Counted from the stretch's first letter, positions 1 through 11,608 are shown. The stretch: DNA of 64,000 nt from Sipunculus nudus (GCA_026874595.1 CM049314.1:54977812-55041811), one strand, 5' to 3'. The notes: generated by a model not told the origin, from the sequence alone. Translations and numbers: made by a program.

Positions 1-140
1 ATGACCCATGGGTCACTTGTTTTTTACTGTGGTTGACTTAACAAAATATGATTAAATGTACCAATAGGGTTTACACAATAGCTAGGTGGCTACAACTAGT
101 TTATGTTACCTTTTTCTTTGACATATCATTCCACCTGCAG

Positions 141-322
141 GCATCACTGGTTCAGGCAGACTTGCTGACTTGGTGATGCCAGTTCTGACTGCAGCTTCAA
201 CTATGAGAGCCAGGGCTGCAGTGTGGCTGCTTTTCCATTTCTGTAATGACTATGTTATTGATTTTCAGGATTGTTGTAATACTAGTAATTATATATATGC
301 CAGCAGTGGTAAAATTTCATAA
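141..322 (+). CDS. possible 3'-terminal exon of an upstream gene (weak)
   Basis: A good acceptor (pyrimidine-rich tract then CTGCAG at 135-140) is followed by about 59 open codons in phase 1 ending in TAA at 320-322. An AATAAA polyadenylation-like hexamer starts at about 324. The translation contains a moderately hydrophobic stretch (AVWLLFHFC) but no family I recognise, and it does not align convincingly with the C-terminal exons of the two genes downstream. It could be the last exon of a gene lying mostly to the left of the window, or chance. No further support is visible. Confidence 0.2.
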
Positions 323-329
323 AATAAAT

Positions 330-1454
330 GTACATTGTCTGAAATAAGTAGTTCTTTCAGCAGTTATTTTGATTTGTGCATGTGTGTGTGATTGTGTGGT
401 CTAGTTCTTACATTTGCTATTAATTCTTTCAATTTGTCCTCAGTACCAATTTTTAAATAAAATTGATGTTTCTTACTGTTTTTACATAATTTAATTAGAT
501 GTAAAAATGCTAGTATGTTGATCAAAATATAAAATTTGCCAAATAAGGAATATTTACCCTGCCATACATGTGCAGTGAACCGACAGGATCTGCCCATCAG
601 CTTTGTACAGCACAATACAGGCCTTATACATGGTTGCACGGTCAGACTGGAGTTGGCTGGGAAGTACATCTGCCTTTAGCTAGCAGTAATTGCTATACTT
701 ATAATACAGTACCTTCTGTACATGACCAGGTTTGTGTGAGGGCATCGCTCTCAACAAAGTATTCGTATATGTCCGGCCACCCCGGCGCAGACCAGCATCT
801 GGGATTGTCTGACCACAGCGAACCCTCAAAAGACTTAAATCTCGGAGTTTTGGCCTTGGGTGGCCTGACTCATTTAAATTCTTATTGCAACAGGGCCCTG
901 GTCCATCAAATAAAGCCTCGTAAACCCGTTTCCTTGTGCAGACGACCTTGTTTATAAGCCCTATTTGGTTATTTAGATTAGACTTGCGGTGATGATTTCA
1001 GACTGAACACATGCAGACATGTACATTATTCATCAAATAGATGCCGGAAAGGCTCGATTTAGCAAGGTATATAAGAGCGTATAGCGCGCGCTAAGATCCT
1101 TAAATTGTGTTATCAAGAGCATTTGACTAGAACAGACGGTTTTTCATCACACGAGCGACATCTGTTGACGACGACTGACAAGCGTTCGGGACTAGTTTTT
1201 CAACAGAAAAAAAAGATCAAACTTTCATGTCAAGATTAAGGAATAAAATTATGTATTAATGTGAAGTACTTGTCTGATTGTCTGAGGTGTATGTTGTTTC
1301 TTTACTTATGATTGCTCAGCAGAGGACCGGTACACGCAGTGCGCCTACTCTCGGGAACGGCAGGGCATGTCCCACCCTTCCGTCAGAGGTCGTTTCCACT
1401 CAGTATATATGGTATATAAAATAATAAATTATTAATCGATGATCGGTCGTTTTT
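330..1454. other. unassigned intergenic sequence
   Basis: A 129-codon open frame at 568-957 shows no domain or signal that I recognise. The stretch about 740-960 is more GC-rich than its surroundings and could be an old repeat. The rest is AT-rich and shows nothing I can name. Confidence 0.4.
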
Positions 1455-2148
1455 ATCCCCCCCCCCCCTTGCCTCAGCGGAGCGGGGGCTATAGTGATCA
1501 GCTCCGCCCGTCTGTCCTTCTGTCCGTCCGTAAACAATTGTCTTGCGACGCGATATCCCAAAAAGTTTTAATCGGATCTAGGCTTCGTCCTCTCACCCAT
1601 ATCTATGCAGGTGTCAATTTTGGTAAAGATCCGTAAAATATTTTTTGAGTTATTGCGTCCAAACCAAATCTCTGCGGCGGCGGCGGCGCAACCGTGCCTA
1701 AACCATAGTATCTCCAGACTTTGTCTGGCGATACTATAAAATAAGAATGCCCCTTTACCCAATCAAGCGAGGATAACGATAAAATACACCTGCCTTGTTA
1801 ATTATAAATGGATTTAAGTAATATGTGCTAAGAAAGTGCATTGCATATAAATGTTTGTATGAAAAGTATGAAAATTCATAAATAAAATCATAAATGTGAC
1901 CTAAACCTGTTCACATAAATAGACCTTTTAGATATGCCCGCCATTTTAAGGAAATACGCATTTGGGAGATGGTTAAGATTTGAAAATTCATAAAAAATGC
2001 AAACAATTTAGATTTCAAATAAATATCCACAAAGGAATCAAGAGTGAACAAAACCTAATGAGATCTGGAGACCCATAAGATGCACCTACCATTATAAATA
2101 AAAGTAGATCCCATTAAAACTTTTTTTCAGAAATGGTGTCGCATGTAA

Positions 2149-2327
2149 AATGTAAAAATTTTGCATTAAAAAAAAGTCATACGAAATAAAAAAATCATTC
2201 AGGTGTGATACTTCAAATTGTAGTAGCAGGTGCATCCTATTGGTCTTCTGAGTTGATTAGGTTTTGGTCACACTGAGATGATTTTTTTTTATTTCGTATG
2301 ACTTTTTTCATGCAAAATTTTTACATT
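2149..2327. repeat. large imperfect inverted repeat within the family-1 element
   Basis: The arms at 2149-2209 and 2268-2327 are nearly perfect reverse complements, each about 60 nt, with AGTCATACGAAAT-type sequence in the left arm and its complement in the right arm. The loop is about 58 nt. The loop segment 2226-2268 is itself the reverse complement of 2049-2090, so the palindrome has been rearranged relative to a simple foldback. Confidence 0.7.
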
Positions 2328-2584
2328 GTGATTTTCCCCCAAAATTCTTATATATCTCAAGAAATTCTCAGATTTCTTTCATATTATGCATATACATAAA
2401 CTCGGGTTATGGGATGATGTGCTTTAAAATTGGGGTCATGACCTTTACTAGGAGAGTGACCTTGACCTTGAATGGGGTCAAACTTGGGGGAAAATCACAT
2501 AAAATTCTTAAATATCTCAAGAAATCTTGCACGGATTGATCCAAAATTCAACTTGACCGAAGATCTTAGATAGTGTTGTCATGT

Positions 2585-3620
2585 ACCGGAAACTGGTGGC
2601 GCCACCTGTTATTCTTTTCTTGTTTTCGTGCCATTTAATACCCCCATCATTGCAACTTGACAGTACTGTGAGCATAATAAGTCTAAAACTTAAAGACAGA
2701 TTGGGCTGAAATTGTGCATGTACATTGATCTTGGATACCCCCACCTTGTGTTCAAGACTGGTGGTGCCATCTGCAATCGTTTGCCGTGGCGTCCATCTGT
2801 ACATGTGCCTTGGGTGAAAATTGATCATATCTCCTGAGTGGTCCAAGGTATCGGTCTGAAATTTCACGTCCATCCGTCTCGGAAATTTTACTCGTAAACC
2901 AGACAGGTGGCGCCACCTACCCTCCCTTTTTGTAGAATAAATTTATGCCCTTTTCTGAGGAGTGATTTGCACTATTAGCCTGAAATTGTCCATCCATCTT
3001 TGAAAGTTTTCTCATAAACCAGACAGGTGGCGCCACCTACCTTTCCCTTTTTGTAGAATAAATTAATGCCCTTTTCTGAGGAGTGGTTTGCCATATTTGC
3101 CAGAAATTGTGCATATCCATAGATCTTGGACTCCTTCATCTTGTACATAAGACTGATGGTGCCATCTTCAATCATTTTGCTGTGGCGTCCATCTGTACAT
3201 GTGCTTTCGGTGAAAATTGCTTTTATCTCCGGAGTGGTTCAAGGTATTTGTCTGAAATTTGCCATGTCCATCCATCTTTGAAAGTTTTCTCATAAACAGA
3301 CAGGTGGCGCCACCTACTTTCCCTTTTTTGTAGAATGAAATAATGCCCTTTTCTTAGGAGTGATTTGGCCTATTGGCCTGAAATGGGGCATATCTATAGA
3401 TCTCGGACTCCTCCATCTTGTACGCAAGACCTGTTGCGCCATCTGCAATCGTTTTGCCATGACGTCCACCTGTATATTTGTTAGATGAAAATTGCTCATA
3501 TCTGAGGAGCATTCAATTTTTTGGTCTCCAATTTGGCATGTACATCCATCTTGGAGAGTTTTCTCGTCAACCAGACAGGTGGCGCTACCTACCTTACCAT
3601 TTTTATAGTATAAATTCATC
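2585..3620 (+). repeat. about 276-bp tandem core repeats with a GGTGGCGCCACC palindrome
   Basis: The block AGACAGGTGGCGCCACCTAC recurs near 2901, 3021, 3298 and 3573 (the last with one change), with a weaker form at about 2592. The two complete intervals are about 275-278 bp and one interval is shortened to 120 bp. Intervening sequence such as the 'ttttgtagaataaa' and 'cttttctgaggagtg' blocks repeats in register. The copies differ by scattered substitutions, so the array is not recent. Confidence 0.75.
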
Positions 3621-3822
3621 CCCTTTTCATTAGAGTGGTTCTCTTTATTGGCCCCAATATTTGGTTTAAAATATTGTTTCTCAAGCTGATAGATGGAAGA
3701 AACAATAGTCCCTTGCCAAATGTCAGTATATGCTGCTGAAGATGTGGGGGACTATTCTTAAAGGGGGGATTGCTTAATTGTCTGGCGATACTATGGCACC
3801 TGCGGTGCCAAGAAATATCTAG

Positions 3823-4688
3823 TTTTTTTCCCTACATGTAGCTTTGTCATGTTTCAGACTCGTAATAAGGCAAAGTACACATTTCTCATTTCAGTCACTT
3901 TCCGTATTGGCAGTAGATTAGGTTCTTTGATTAAGCCTGCACAAAGTTGATCGTTATTGATTTTGGTCAATTCTGTGACTGTGAGTGTGTGATGGTGTGT
4001 ATACACATTTCTCACGTTCCCGTTTGGCGGGGATTCAGTCCTCTGAACTTTTTTAGTTAATCTTACAATTACTGAATATGATTTTACAACCGATTCCAAC
4101 TACCAAACGTGTTTTCCAACTTCTTTTATAACCTATCAGTTTATAATGGCCAAAAGAGTAAGTAACTATATAAAATAATTACAATAATAAAAATAATAAT
4201 AATAATAATAATTAATGATAATAATTTAGTAGCCATTTCTCACTTAGATATATCAAAGGCCTTGTGACATTTTTTTTTCTATATGAATTGTTTTATTCTG
4301 TTCCGGCTTAAAGATGTTCTTTTCGTTGAAACCTAACTTGACCCATGGGTGGCAGTGCTTGACATCATTGTCGTAAACATGCCTCGTGGAAACCTTAAAA
4401 GGTTCCGTTCCACTACGCTTCGTTGTTGTTTACTTTGTAATAATTGAAGCCAAGCCATGTTTTACCTCGTAAACAAGACTAAAGAGAAAACGTCTATTAA
4501 TATAAGCTTAGTGACTTTTTCTACGGTGTATGGGAATGATAACTAAAACGTTTCCATCTGTCATAACACTTGTTTTCTCTTAATGCACATGTGCGCTATG
4601 TTACCTGTATATTGGACAGCGGTTATATACGTCAGGTTTCTATTAAAACGTTTGGCAACTTGTCGTACGATGACATACTATACGGATG
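3823..4688. other. unassigned sequence upstream of gene 1
   Basis: This AT-rich intergenic stretch has a short (AAT)n run at about 4187-4215. No coding exon is recognisable. It presumably contains the distal promoter of gene 1. Confidence 0.4.
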
Positions 4689-4696
4689 TATAAATA
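4689..4696 (+). promoter_or_regulatory. TATA box of gene 1
   Basis: TATAAATA lies 77 bp upstream of the predicted start codon at 4773. With the usual 25-30 bp spacing, transcription would start near 4720 and the 5' UTR would be about 50 nt. This supports the assignment of the signal-peptide exon. Confidence 0.5.
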
Positions 4697-4772
4697 TACA
4701 CTCGCTTTCATACAAGTATCAATACTTCATTGTGCCACACCTACTCAAGAGTTTTTTCTCAGCCCGTCCAGG

Positions 4773-4836
4773 ATGAAATCGTCGAAATGGTTACCGTTTG
4801 TACTAAACATCGTGATCCCAGCTATTACTCACGCAG
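4773..4836 (+). CDS. gene 1 exon 1: signal peptide
   Basis: ATG is followed by MKSSKWLPFVLNIVIPAITH, a short basic n-region, a hydrophobic core and a small-residue end (THA). The exon ends at GCAG before the strong donor GTAAGA (4837), leaving one base, so the exit phase is 1. A TATA box 77 bp upstream supports this start. Confidence 0.62.
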
Positions 4837-7800
4837 GTAAGAAGTATTGTGTTTATACATATGTGTGTGTGTGTGAAAAAAAATATATTATCTAACGTCT
4901 ATTACCTAAAGATGCTCTCTTAAATCTTTTATAAAAACAATAAAGAAAACTCCGGTCTCTTTGAAAAAAGTATGGTTGTTTTGTTTGTACTGTAGTGTTA
5001 GTAACATTTTGGGTCCGCCAAAATAATCCAAACATATTCAACAACTTCACAAGGACATCTGACGGCAAAGCACACTCACAAGAGTTTAGCAAGGGGCGTT
5101 TTTCAACTTGTCACTTTTCAGCTTCCGCACAGATGCAATCTACCACCTTAAGTTTTCTGTTTGTCAACAATGGTTCATGTACCGTCCTCACTTATAGTTT
5201 GTAGATAAACAAGCTCAAATAGTCATCACAGAGGCGTCATAAGAACTGTAAACAAGAGTTACCTACTGTTCTTTAATATGTACTCAGAGTAAGCCAGAGA
5301 TTAAAAAAAAAATTTCACAAAAAGGTAAGGTGAATAGCCGGCTTTAATAAACAACCAAAGGCCACTTTGCAAGACAAAGCCAATTGACAAATGTTAATCG
5401 GACCTGTTCAAAAAGATATGTGAAAAGTATGGCAAGGCAGATATTTATCAAAATCATAAAAGTTAGAAAATTAGTAAAATGCTGGCTACAACATAAAAAT
5501 AATATAAGTGAAATTTTTCGTTATATGCATTATGATAAGATGTAAAAATTGAATGCTTTTTATGACTCAGTTCATAATAAAAGCTATTCACAACAAATAT
5601 TTCTTTTAAAGAATAAGATTTAACGGTTATATCTCCAAGAATTCATAGAAATTGCGAAGTTGAAACAAGACTTCCATGTATCGGTCAATTGTAGGATCAT
5701 AATTATCTGATTTTTTGTTTGCTACCCGTCAAATGCCGATCATTGAAAATAAGTAATGAAAAACTACTTTGAAAATCAGGCTCTCATTAAAATTAAATGT
5801 GCGATATTTTCACAAAAATCCTCCCGTCCACTGTTGTGAAAATCTGATAACAAGCTGGAAAGCTGTGGACCTGAGGTATCGAAAAGTTCCAACATAGGCT
5901 AAACTTTGTAGAATGTGAGTAGGATGAATACATTATCTAGGAAAGTTCATTGCGTATGGAAGTCATCCATATCTTTAGCCTGTATCTCACTCGGCTGCGA
6001 CAGCATTGCGACAAATTGCGAATTCATTCGCGAGAGAGTCTCAGAATTGCCTTAAAACATTCGCGGCGGTTCTCAATTTCCTCGCGTGATTCGCAAAGTG
6101 TCGCTTACTCGACGCACCAATTTTGAACATGTTAAAAAAATTCGCAAAATAAAATTTCTCGCAAAATATTCGCAGAGGCGTCGCTTTTGTCTCAAACCCG
6201 TCTAAAATATGTTTCGAACTATTCTCAAGTCAGTTTCTGCGAGTCAGGAATTGCGAGACAACTTTGCTATATGCAACTTACGCTCTTTACACAGCGCTTT
6301 GACTATAGGCCCACTGCCTATATGGTAAGCCCTGTTTGTTATGACCTCGTATCCTGAATTACTACACCAGAGGGGAGCACTGTATTTTTGTCCAATCAGA
6401 TGAGACTTGTGCTGGAAGACACGGCCAAGTGAGGAATACACGGAGCCAATCATATTCATTTCGTTTTGAGTGACAGCTCATCGTCCCTGTAACCGTCTCA
6501 ACAGGCCACAGGCTCGGAGAGAATTGCCGCAGACGTGGTTTGCTTAGGGCCTCAAGGCACATAGGATGCCAAGCCGGTGAGCTGTAATTCAAACGAAACG
6601 TAACAACAAAGGCTGCGTGCACACCTCGCTGGCTGGTTTCAGTTCTGCAGACAACAGATACATGGCTACGCTAACACGTACAGTCATACTTTCAGAATCG
6701 AATCGGTCGATGATGCGAGAATGCAGCGGGAGCAATTAAAATTAGACCGTAAACGGTCTTCAAACGGCGCTTGAAGCGCAGCTGTGGGCGGAGCCAGGAT
6801 GCCTGTCGAGTGTTTGTTTATTGGCATCTGGTTGGCTGCTTTTCACATCATACGCACATGTTTTTCAGCGGACAACGAACCGCCATCTGGTGTCTAAATA
6901 TAGCATAAACGGTCAAAGCTGGCAGCGTGAAAATCAGTTGCTTCTTTAGAAGCGTAAGATTTCCACTGCCTCGGGAGCGTATATGCAACTGCATTACAAA
7001 TATTTGGAGATAAAAATGAGAATCTGACAACTGGTCGCGAATTGTCGTGCGAATATTTCACAAATGTCGTGCGATTGTCTTGTGAACATCGCACGACATT
7101 CGCACGACGGGTATACGAACTCCAGCCGAATTTTGTGCCCAACACTCGTACGATGTTCGCAAACATGTCGGAAATACGATTCAGTGTGATTGCAAGTGAA
7201 AATTGTGGCTAATTCGCGTGTTTTCTCGCAATTGTCGTGTCTTCAACTATTCGCAAGCTGTCGCATCCCAGTGAGATACTACCTTTTGGTTTACACAATT
7301 CAGTGTAATTATTGTCAAAAACTGTAAATAAAAATATTTTGACTGATGTATAACTGTATGACAATACCTCAATTTTTTTGTTTTTCCTTTACTATATTTC
7401 TATCTACCCTAAAACTAAAATTTTCAATTTTGGTTCAATAACAAATTAAAAATGTCACTTTCATCATGAAATACAAAGAGAGGAGAAAAACAAGTTTGAG
7501 ATGTAGATGAAGTTTAATATTAGTACAGTTAAAAGTGGCTTGCAGTTATACTGTGCTTAAATTAACGTTCCTTTCAACAATTTTTGAAATGTTAGAAATA
7601 ATGTGAAAATAAATGAAAAGTGCGAAAATATGTATACCGTCGGAAAGATCATTGTACAAGGTTTAAAATAATAATTTTTTTGTATGGGGTTCAATTATGA
7701 ATTTAAACCATCTTTTCCATTGATTTAAGATATAGTTTTTTTTTAATAATTCCTTAAATCATAATCTATCTGCATGGTGCTGTTTGACGCTTTAGTGTTT

Positions 7801-9196
7801 TTTTTCTACCGAGTCAATTTTGTTCACGACAGACAGGCAACCACTTACAAATGCAGCAGGGTCGATTATGAGCCCAGGTTACCCGAACACGGCAGCCCCG
7901 GGTCTGAGCGAAACGTGGACGATCCAGGTAGAGGGCGCCACCTACATTTTCCTCCATCTCAGAGTGAACTTACCTTCTGTCCCCTGTGCCGCTTCCGTAG
8001 ACGTGGCCGACCAGGATGAAAATCTTCTGAACCAAGATAATCGATGTGGTCAGGGAACTGTTGCCATGACAGCGGTTGGGAACACTGTCTACGTTCAGTT
8101 CTCGACTGAAGCTATACCCACTACGATCAACGGCGGGTTTCAGCTCAATTACACAGGTTGGGAAAACGCTTGAATATCAAATACGAATTTAGACTATTTA
8201 ATACGATCCGAACTGGATCACGTTTAGTTTCGGAAAAGTAACGATGCTGTCCCATTAATCAACACCACACTGTTCGATTTTTTATTGGTTTGATGGAGGC
8301 ACATGATATAATTAAACTTGCAATAGCTAGACTCGCTGTACTGCGGGTCCTGGGTTTGTAATCAACCCCTCTGCTCGCTCATCGTTGAACCATGACAGCT
8401 GTGTAGACTTACACGGCAAAGATCGTCCTGGAGGGGACTAAAGTCAATGACAGCGTCTTGTTCGTTACATGTAACACTGTTAATATATTTTTATTATTAT
8501 TGTTCTATAGAAGTTCTCAGCCTTATATTTGAAATATTTAGTGATACAGTAGCATAAAAGATAGTAAAAGATAATACATGTATCAAAGGACTGAGTCCAA
8601 GCTACTCAAAGCATATGAAGTGTTTCTGTGTTTTTGTTCACAACATAACTCAGGCAGACATGAATCAATCATTGAACGTTATCATGGTAGAGTCACAATT
8701 TATAGTCGATTATGCATGAATAAGCTGGGAATATTGACCGAATAAGTGAATGGCGGAGGCTTGCATTCATTAATTAGAATGTAGAATTCTAATTGTACTA
8801 TAAACTTACATTATAAACGTTGAATTTTACAGAAGATAGTCCACATAAGATAAAAACTGAACAAAATCATGTTGCATGGCCGGTTTGTTGTGTTAACAGT
8901 ATAAAATGGATGCTGATATAACGATCATAAAATGTACAGGTCATAGAGTGCAGTGAATCTGAATTTCTCTTTGTAACCCAGCCCAGATTCCTGATACAAC
9001 TGTCGCCGCAATGACTGAAGCAGCTACGATACCAGAGGAGGACCCGTACAACATCATCACAGGTTTATCTGTTCTTTAATTTAAATATAGAACATTCTTT
9101 TTATTCAGTTATTTTCATTTGAGGTCAATTTATCATCAAGGATGGGTGATGACTTTTTATATAAATCTATTAAATATAGTAATATGACATATTTTT

Positions 9197-9257
<61 letters not shown>

Positions 9258-11608
9258 GTGTAACCCATTTACAATTTAATTTTTTTTAAATAAGGTTTTG
9301 TGTTTTTAGAAACGATAACTTTTAAACCAGGCTCAGATTTGTTTATGTATAAATCTTATTCTCTGAATAGCAGAAGGATGATAATAAACATTGCTCATCC
9401 ATTGAAGCTAAAAAATGGGGGGAATATATACCCCAATTTCCCCTGTATTGGCGCCCCTGCTTTTTTTTCCTCATTACTGATTCAAGAACAAATGAACTAC
9501 GGTTAGGACGTAGCCTAGAGATTTAAGCGTTTGAATACGGAGAAGAAGAGCCTCGGTTTGAACTCCGTCAGAGCCTGAGAGGGAAAATTATGAAATCTCG
9601 ATAGTACGAGATATGGTTAACGTTTTAATGTCTGGTTATGACTTTTTGATTGTGTCTTGCTCCTTGCGTATAAAAGCTGAAACCCAGAGGACGTAATAAT
9701 ACCCCATTCATATCATACGTTTATAAACTGCTCATGCAACAGACTATGTCACCGAGAGGCCTAGCGTCATTACGACCAGATTACTGGTGCCAGAGTGTCT
9801 TTACCACTAAGTCTGAGGAACGCATTATAAGAACTTATGAAGATGCAAATATTTTCGTCATTTCTGACAACGCTTCATGGCCTACATGTACACTATCAAA
9901 CAACAAACCAGACCAATCGTTAGCATTTCTTGTGTACTTTCTAATAATACCAAACATGAGCGAGGATAGTTCCGTTTTAACCCAGCACGTTTGTTGAATT
10001 TATGACCGCATGAACACAAGCATGGCTCGCACGGGTTACAGGAAGCAGAAAGATACAGGAAATGACCCGTTTCCATGGAGACGGTGTTTCAGTTTGGGTT
10101 GTGAGCTCACATGTATACTATTGTGTAAATCATCATTCTTAGCATAATTTTTATATTATGGGCCGTTTACCACATTATGAATGCAACCTGGTGCAAGACC
10201 ACTGCGATACATTCCTCGATATTACTTGTATCACGACTCGAGTAGGCTTACCAGCCCAACTATCCGATTGCCTACTGAGTCGGGATGTCACGGCTATGAC
10301 AGGCCATGGACTTATCCTTAAAAACAATGACATTATTTGCTTTGATTTTGATACTGTGGTTCGCTTTTTACTCGTGATGGTTTCAAATTCTAGGTATTCG
10401 CGAAAGCAAAATAATTGCAAAAACGAAACCTTCGTGAATAATACACCTATTCTTCACAGGTGATTTATAATATATCCTCTTTTGAAGTATATGTATGTTA
10501 TCCACGCGACAAGGCCTGTTGGTTTAAAAAACGAAAGACAAAGGATTGATATGATTAATAATATTAATAAAATATATTTTATGTTACTTGTAATTTAAAG
10601 ACGATATATACAGTATAAGATCTCTCTTGTTATCTGCATGTAGGGGACAATTAAGAACGTCTACTCGGTGTCGTGTGACCTCGTCAGATTGTTAGGACTG
10701 AGCGGAATTTTAAATAATCGATATGATAATGCATATTCCATTTGTACATTACTGCATTGAATGAGCGCATAAATGGCATCCTCGTGAAACAGTTAAATAG
10801 TTAAAAAATTGCGAAATATTAGCCTCGCGAACGTGAAGGCGACCACAGTTTGTCTTTGTTATTTATATGATCAGATTCCGTTAAATTTGTTTTAAATTAA
10901 ATTTTCTCTCTGTAATGTTAGACTCCATTTCTGAGACAGCTGTCGCTGTCATGGCTACCGATACTACTCCTCCACTCAACTTTACAACGACTCTAACCGT
11001 TGGCGAGGACGGCAACGTCGCAGGTATAACATTTATCCTTATACAACCTTTATACTTTGCTAAAGCGACCTGCTAACGGCCTCGGACACTTAGCTTTCTG
11101 TGTCCGTTTTTTTGACAAGAAATATCATTACACTTGGTTTTCTGTGTCTGTTTCTTTGACAAGAAATATCATTACACATGGTTTTCTGTGTCCGTTTCTT
11201 TGACAAGAAATATCATTACACATGGTTTTCTGTGTCCGTTTCTTTGACAAAAAATATCATTACACTTGGTTTTCTGTGTCCGTTTCTTTGACAAGAAACA
11301 TCGATTTTGTTATAGCTCATTAGATAAAAGAAGAAGTCTAACTTATGTTTAAGGGCCAGGTAGAAATCGGTGCCTCTGGCTTGTATTTTATTTTATCCAG
11401 TCCATTTTTGTATTTAAATAATTTTAGAAAAAGATAAAACAAGACATATTTTATGTTTTTATTATTTTATCTTTTGTCCATTGCAGCATCCGGTCTAAGG
11501 GAAAACACTTACAACAGCCTGTGTCCTGGCAGTTCATCCGGGTCTCTGCAGCCTATGATTGGAATTACTTGGAGTTTGCTTGTTTTGCTGGAATGGCTAG
11601 TTATGTGA
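4773..11608 (+). CDS. gene 1: CUB-domain protein with Thr-rich stalk and GPI-type C-terminus
   Basis: The predicted join is 4773-4836, 7833-8156, 8982-9062, 10922-11023 and 11487-11608, about 230 residues. All internal junctions are phase 1 and have GT-AG ends. The order is a signal peptide (about 20 residues ending THA), one CUB domain (about residues 22-129), two Thr/Ser/Pro-rich stalk exons (27 and 34 residues), and a last exon with a small-residue cluster (SSSGS) followed by about 17 mostly hydrophobic residues and an immediate stop. This layout fits a secreted precursor that becomes GPI-anchored, or less likely a membrane protein with no cytoplasmic tail. CUB domains generally mediate protein or carbohydrate binding; the ligand is unknown. 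The exon chain is inferred from splice sites and phase only. The paralogue at 16983-30857 strongly supports the last two exons. Confidence 0.68.
4837..7832 (+). other. gene 1 intron 1
   Basis: The intron runs from donor GTAAGA at 4837 to acceptor CACGACAG ending at 7832, preceded by a T-rich tract. It contains the terminal-inverted-repeat element at 5982-7279. The remaining AT-rich sequence (4837-5981 and 7280-7832) shows nothing recognisable. Confidence 0.55.
5982..7279. mobile_element. non-autonomous DNA transposon with about 23-bp inverted termini and TCGC-rich interior
   Basis: The left end GTATCTCACTCGGCTGCGAC and the reverse complement of the right end (GTATCTCACTGGGATGCGAC) match at 18 of 20 positions. 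The shared CAGC after them extends the inverted repeat to about 23 bp. The interior, especially the outer 250 bp on each side, is packed with TTCGC, TCGCA, GTCGTGCGA and related palindromic words. Such subterminal repeats are typical of transposase-binding sites in several DNA-transposon superfamilies. No transposase ORF is visible. Target duplication is unclear: TA would be possible if the element starts at TCTCAC. The superfamily is not assigned. Confidence 0.65.
7833..8156 (+). CDS. gene 1 exon 2: CUB domain
   Basis: The exon has 324 nt and is symmetric phase 1-1. CUB hallmarks are the early G-S-I-M-S-P-G-Y-P motif, a central W-T-I-Q strand, a second-half cysteine pair (VPCAASV ... NRCGQG) and a late GGFQLNYTG ending. 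Canonical CUB domains usually have four cysteines in two disulfides; only the second pair is present here. A similar loss of the first pair is known in some CUB domains. Acceptor CACGACAG and donor GTTGGG are both acceptable. Confidence 0.8.
8982..9062 (+). CDS. gene 1 exon 3: stalk exon a
   Basis: This phase 1-1 exon of 81 nt encodes 27 residues rich in Thr, Ala and Glu (IPDTTVAAMTEAATIPEED). It resembles the first half of the next exon (ISETAVAVMATDTT), so it looks like a diverged duplicate of the same stalk module. Its donor GTTTAT is the same unusual donor word used by the gene 2 stalk exons. It probably forms an extended, possibly O-glycosylated spacer. Confidence 0.55.
9199..9252. repeat. 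(AT)n microsatellite
   Basis: An uninterrupted run of alternating A and T of about 54 bp lies in gene 1 intron 3. Confidence 0.95.
9501..9620 (+). mobile_element. tRNA-derived SINE remnant
   Basis: A box-A-like TAGCCTAGAGAT (9511-9522) and a box-B-like GGTTTGAACTCC (9555-9566) are spaced as in a Leu/Ser-type tRNA head. They are followed by a non-tRNA tail. Box B differs from the GGTTCGANTCC consensus, and no acceptor stem or intact cloverleaf is evident, so it is not a functional tRNA gene. Confidence 0.45.
10922..11023 (+). CDS. gene 1 exon 4: stalk exon b
   Basis: This phase 1-1 exon of 102 nt encodes 34 residues, DSISETAVAVMATDTTPPLN at the start, then a Thr run and VGEDGNVAG. It has the same length and phase as the gene 2 exon at 29282-29383 and aligns without gaps, with shared DSI at the start, NF-TT in the middle and a closing G. 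It is Thr/Ser/Pro-rich, consistent with an extracellular stalk. Confidence 0.65.
11092..11305 (+). repeat. 44-bp intronic tandem repeat
   Basis: About five copies of a 44-bp unit begin TTTCTGTGTCCGTTTCTTTG and continue with ACAAGAAATATCATTACA. Differences are single substitutions. The array lies in gene 1 intron 4 just after the donor. Confidence 0.9.
11487..11608 (+). CDS. gene 1 exon 5: GPI-anchor-type C-terminal exon
   Basis: The acceptor CCATTGCAG leads to 40 codons in phase 1 ending in TGA at 11606-11608. The protein ends SSSGSLQPMIGITWSLLVLL followed by EWLVM and stop. A small-residue cluster (possible cleavage/attachment site) is followed by a hydrophobic tail reaching the C-terminus with no basic cytoplasmic segment. 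The gene 2 last exon (30739-30857) has the same phase, length and layout. The single Glu in the tail is slightly unfavourable. Confidence 0.7.

Larger units (their letters stand above)
1457..3822 (+). mobile_element. Helentron-like (HINE) non-autonomous element, family 1
   Basis: The left part (about 1479-1535) has a CTATAGTGATCA block followed by a degenerate CTGTCCGT microsatellite. The middle (about 2585-3600) is a tandem core. The right end has a hairpin GGCACC-TGC-GGTGCC at 3795-3809, then 9 nt, then CTAG at 3819-3822 followed by a T run. A terminal hairpin followed by CTAG and insertion in T-rich DNA is the known signature of Helitron/Helentron 3' ends, and a microsatellite plus tandem core is typical of bivalve pearl/HINE elements. 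A 17-bp segment (TTGTCTGGCGATACTAT) occurs both at 1721-1737, where it forms the right arm of a hairpin with 1704-1720, and at 3778-3794. This suggests nested or duplicated ends. There is no Rep/helicase coding. The 5' limit is approximate. Confidence 0.6.
9063..10921 (+). other. gene 1 intron 3 with (AT)n tract and SINE remnant
   Basis: This intron carries a long (AT)n microsatellite at about 9199-9252 and a tRNA-like SINE remnant from about 9501. The rest (9620-10921) is AT-rich. A 101-codon open frame at 10158-10463 shows no recognisable domain. Confidence 0.45.
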
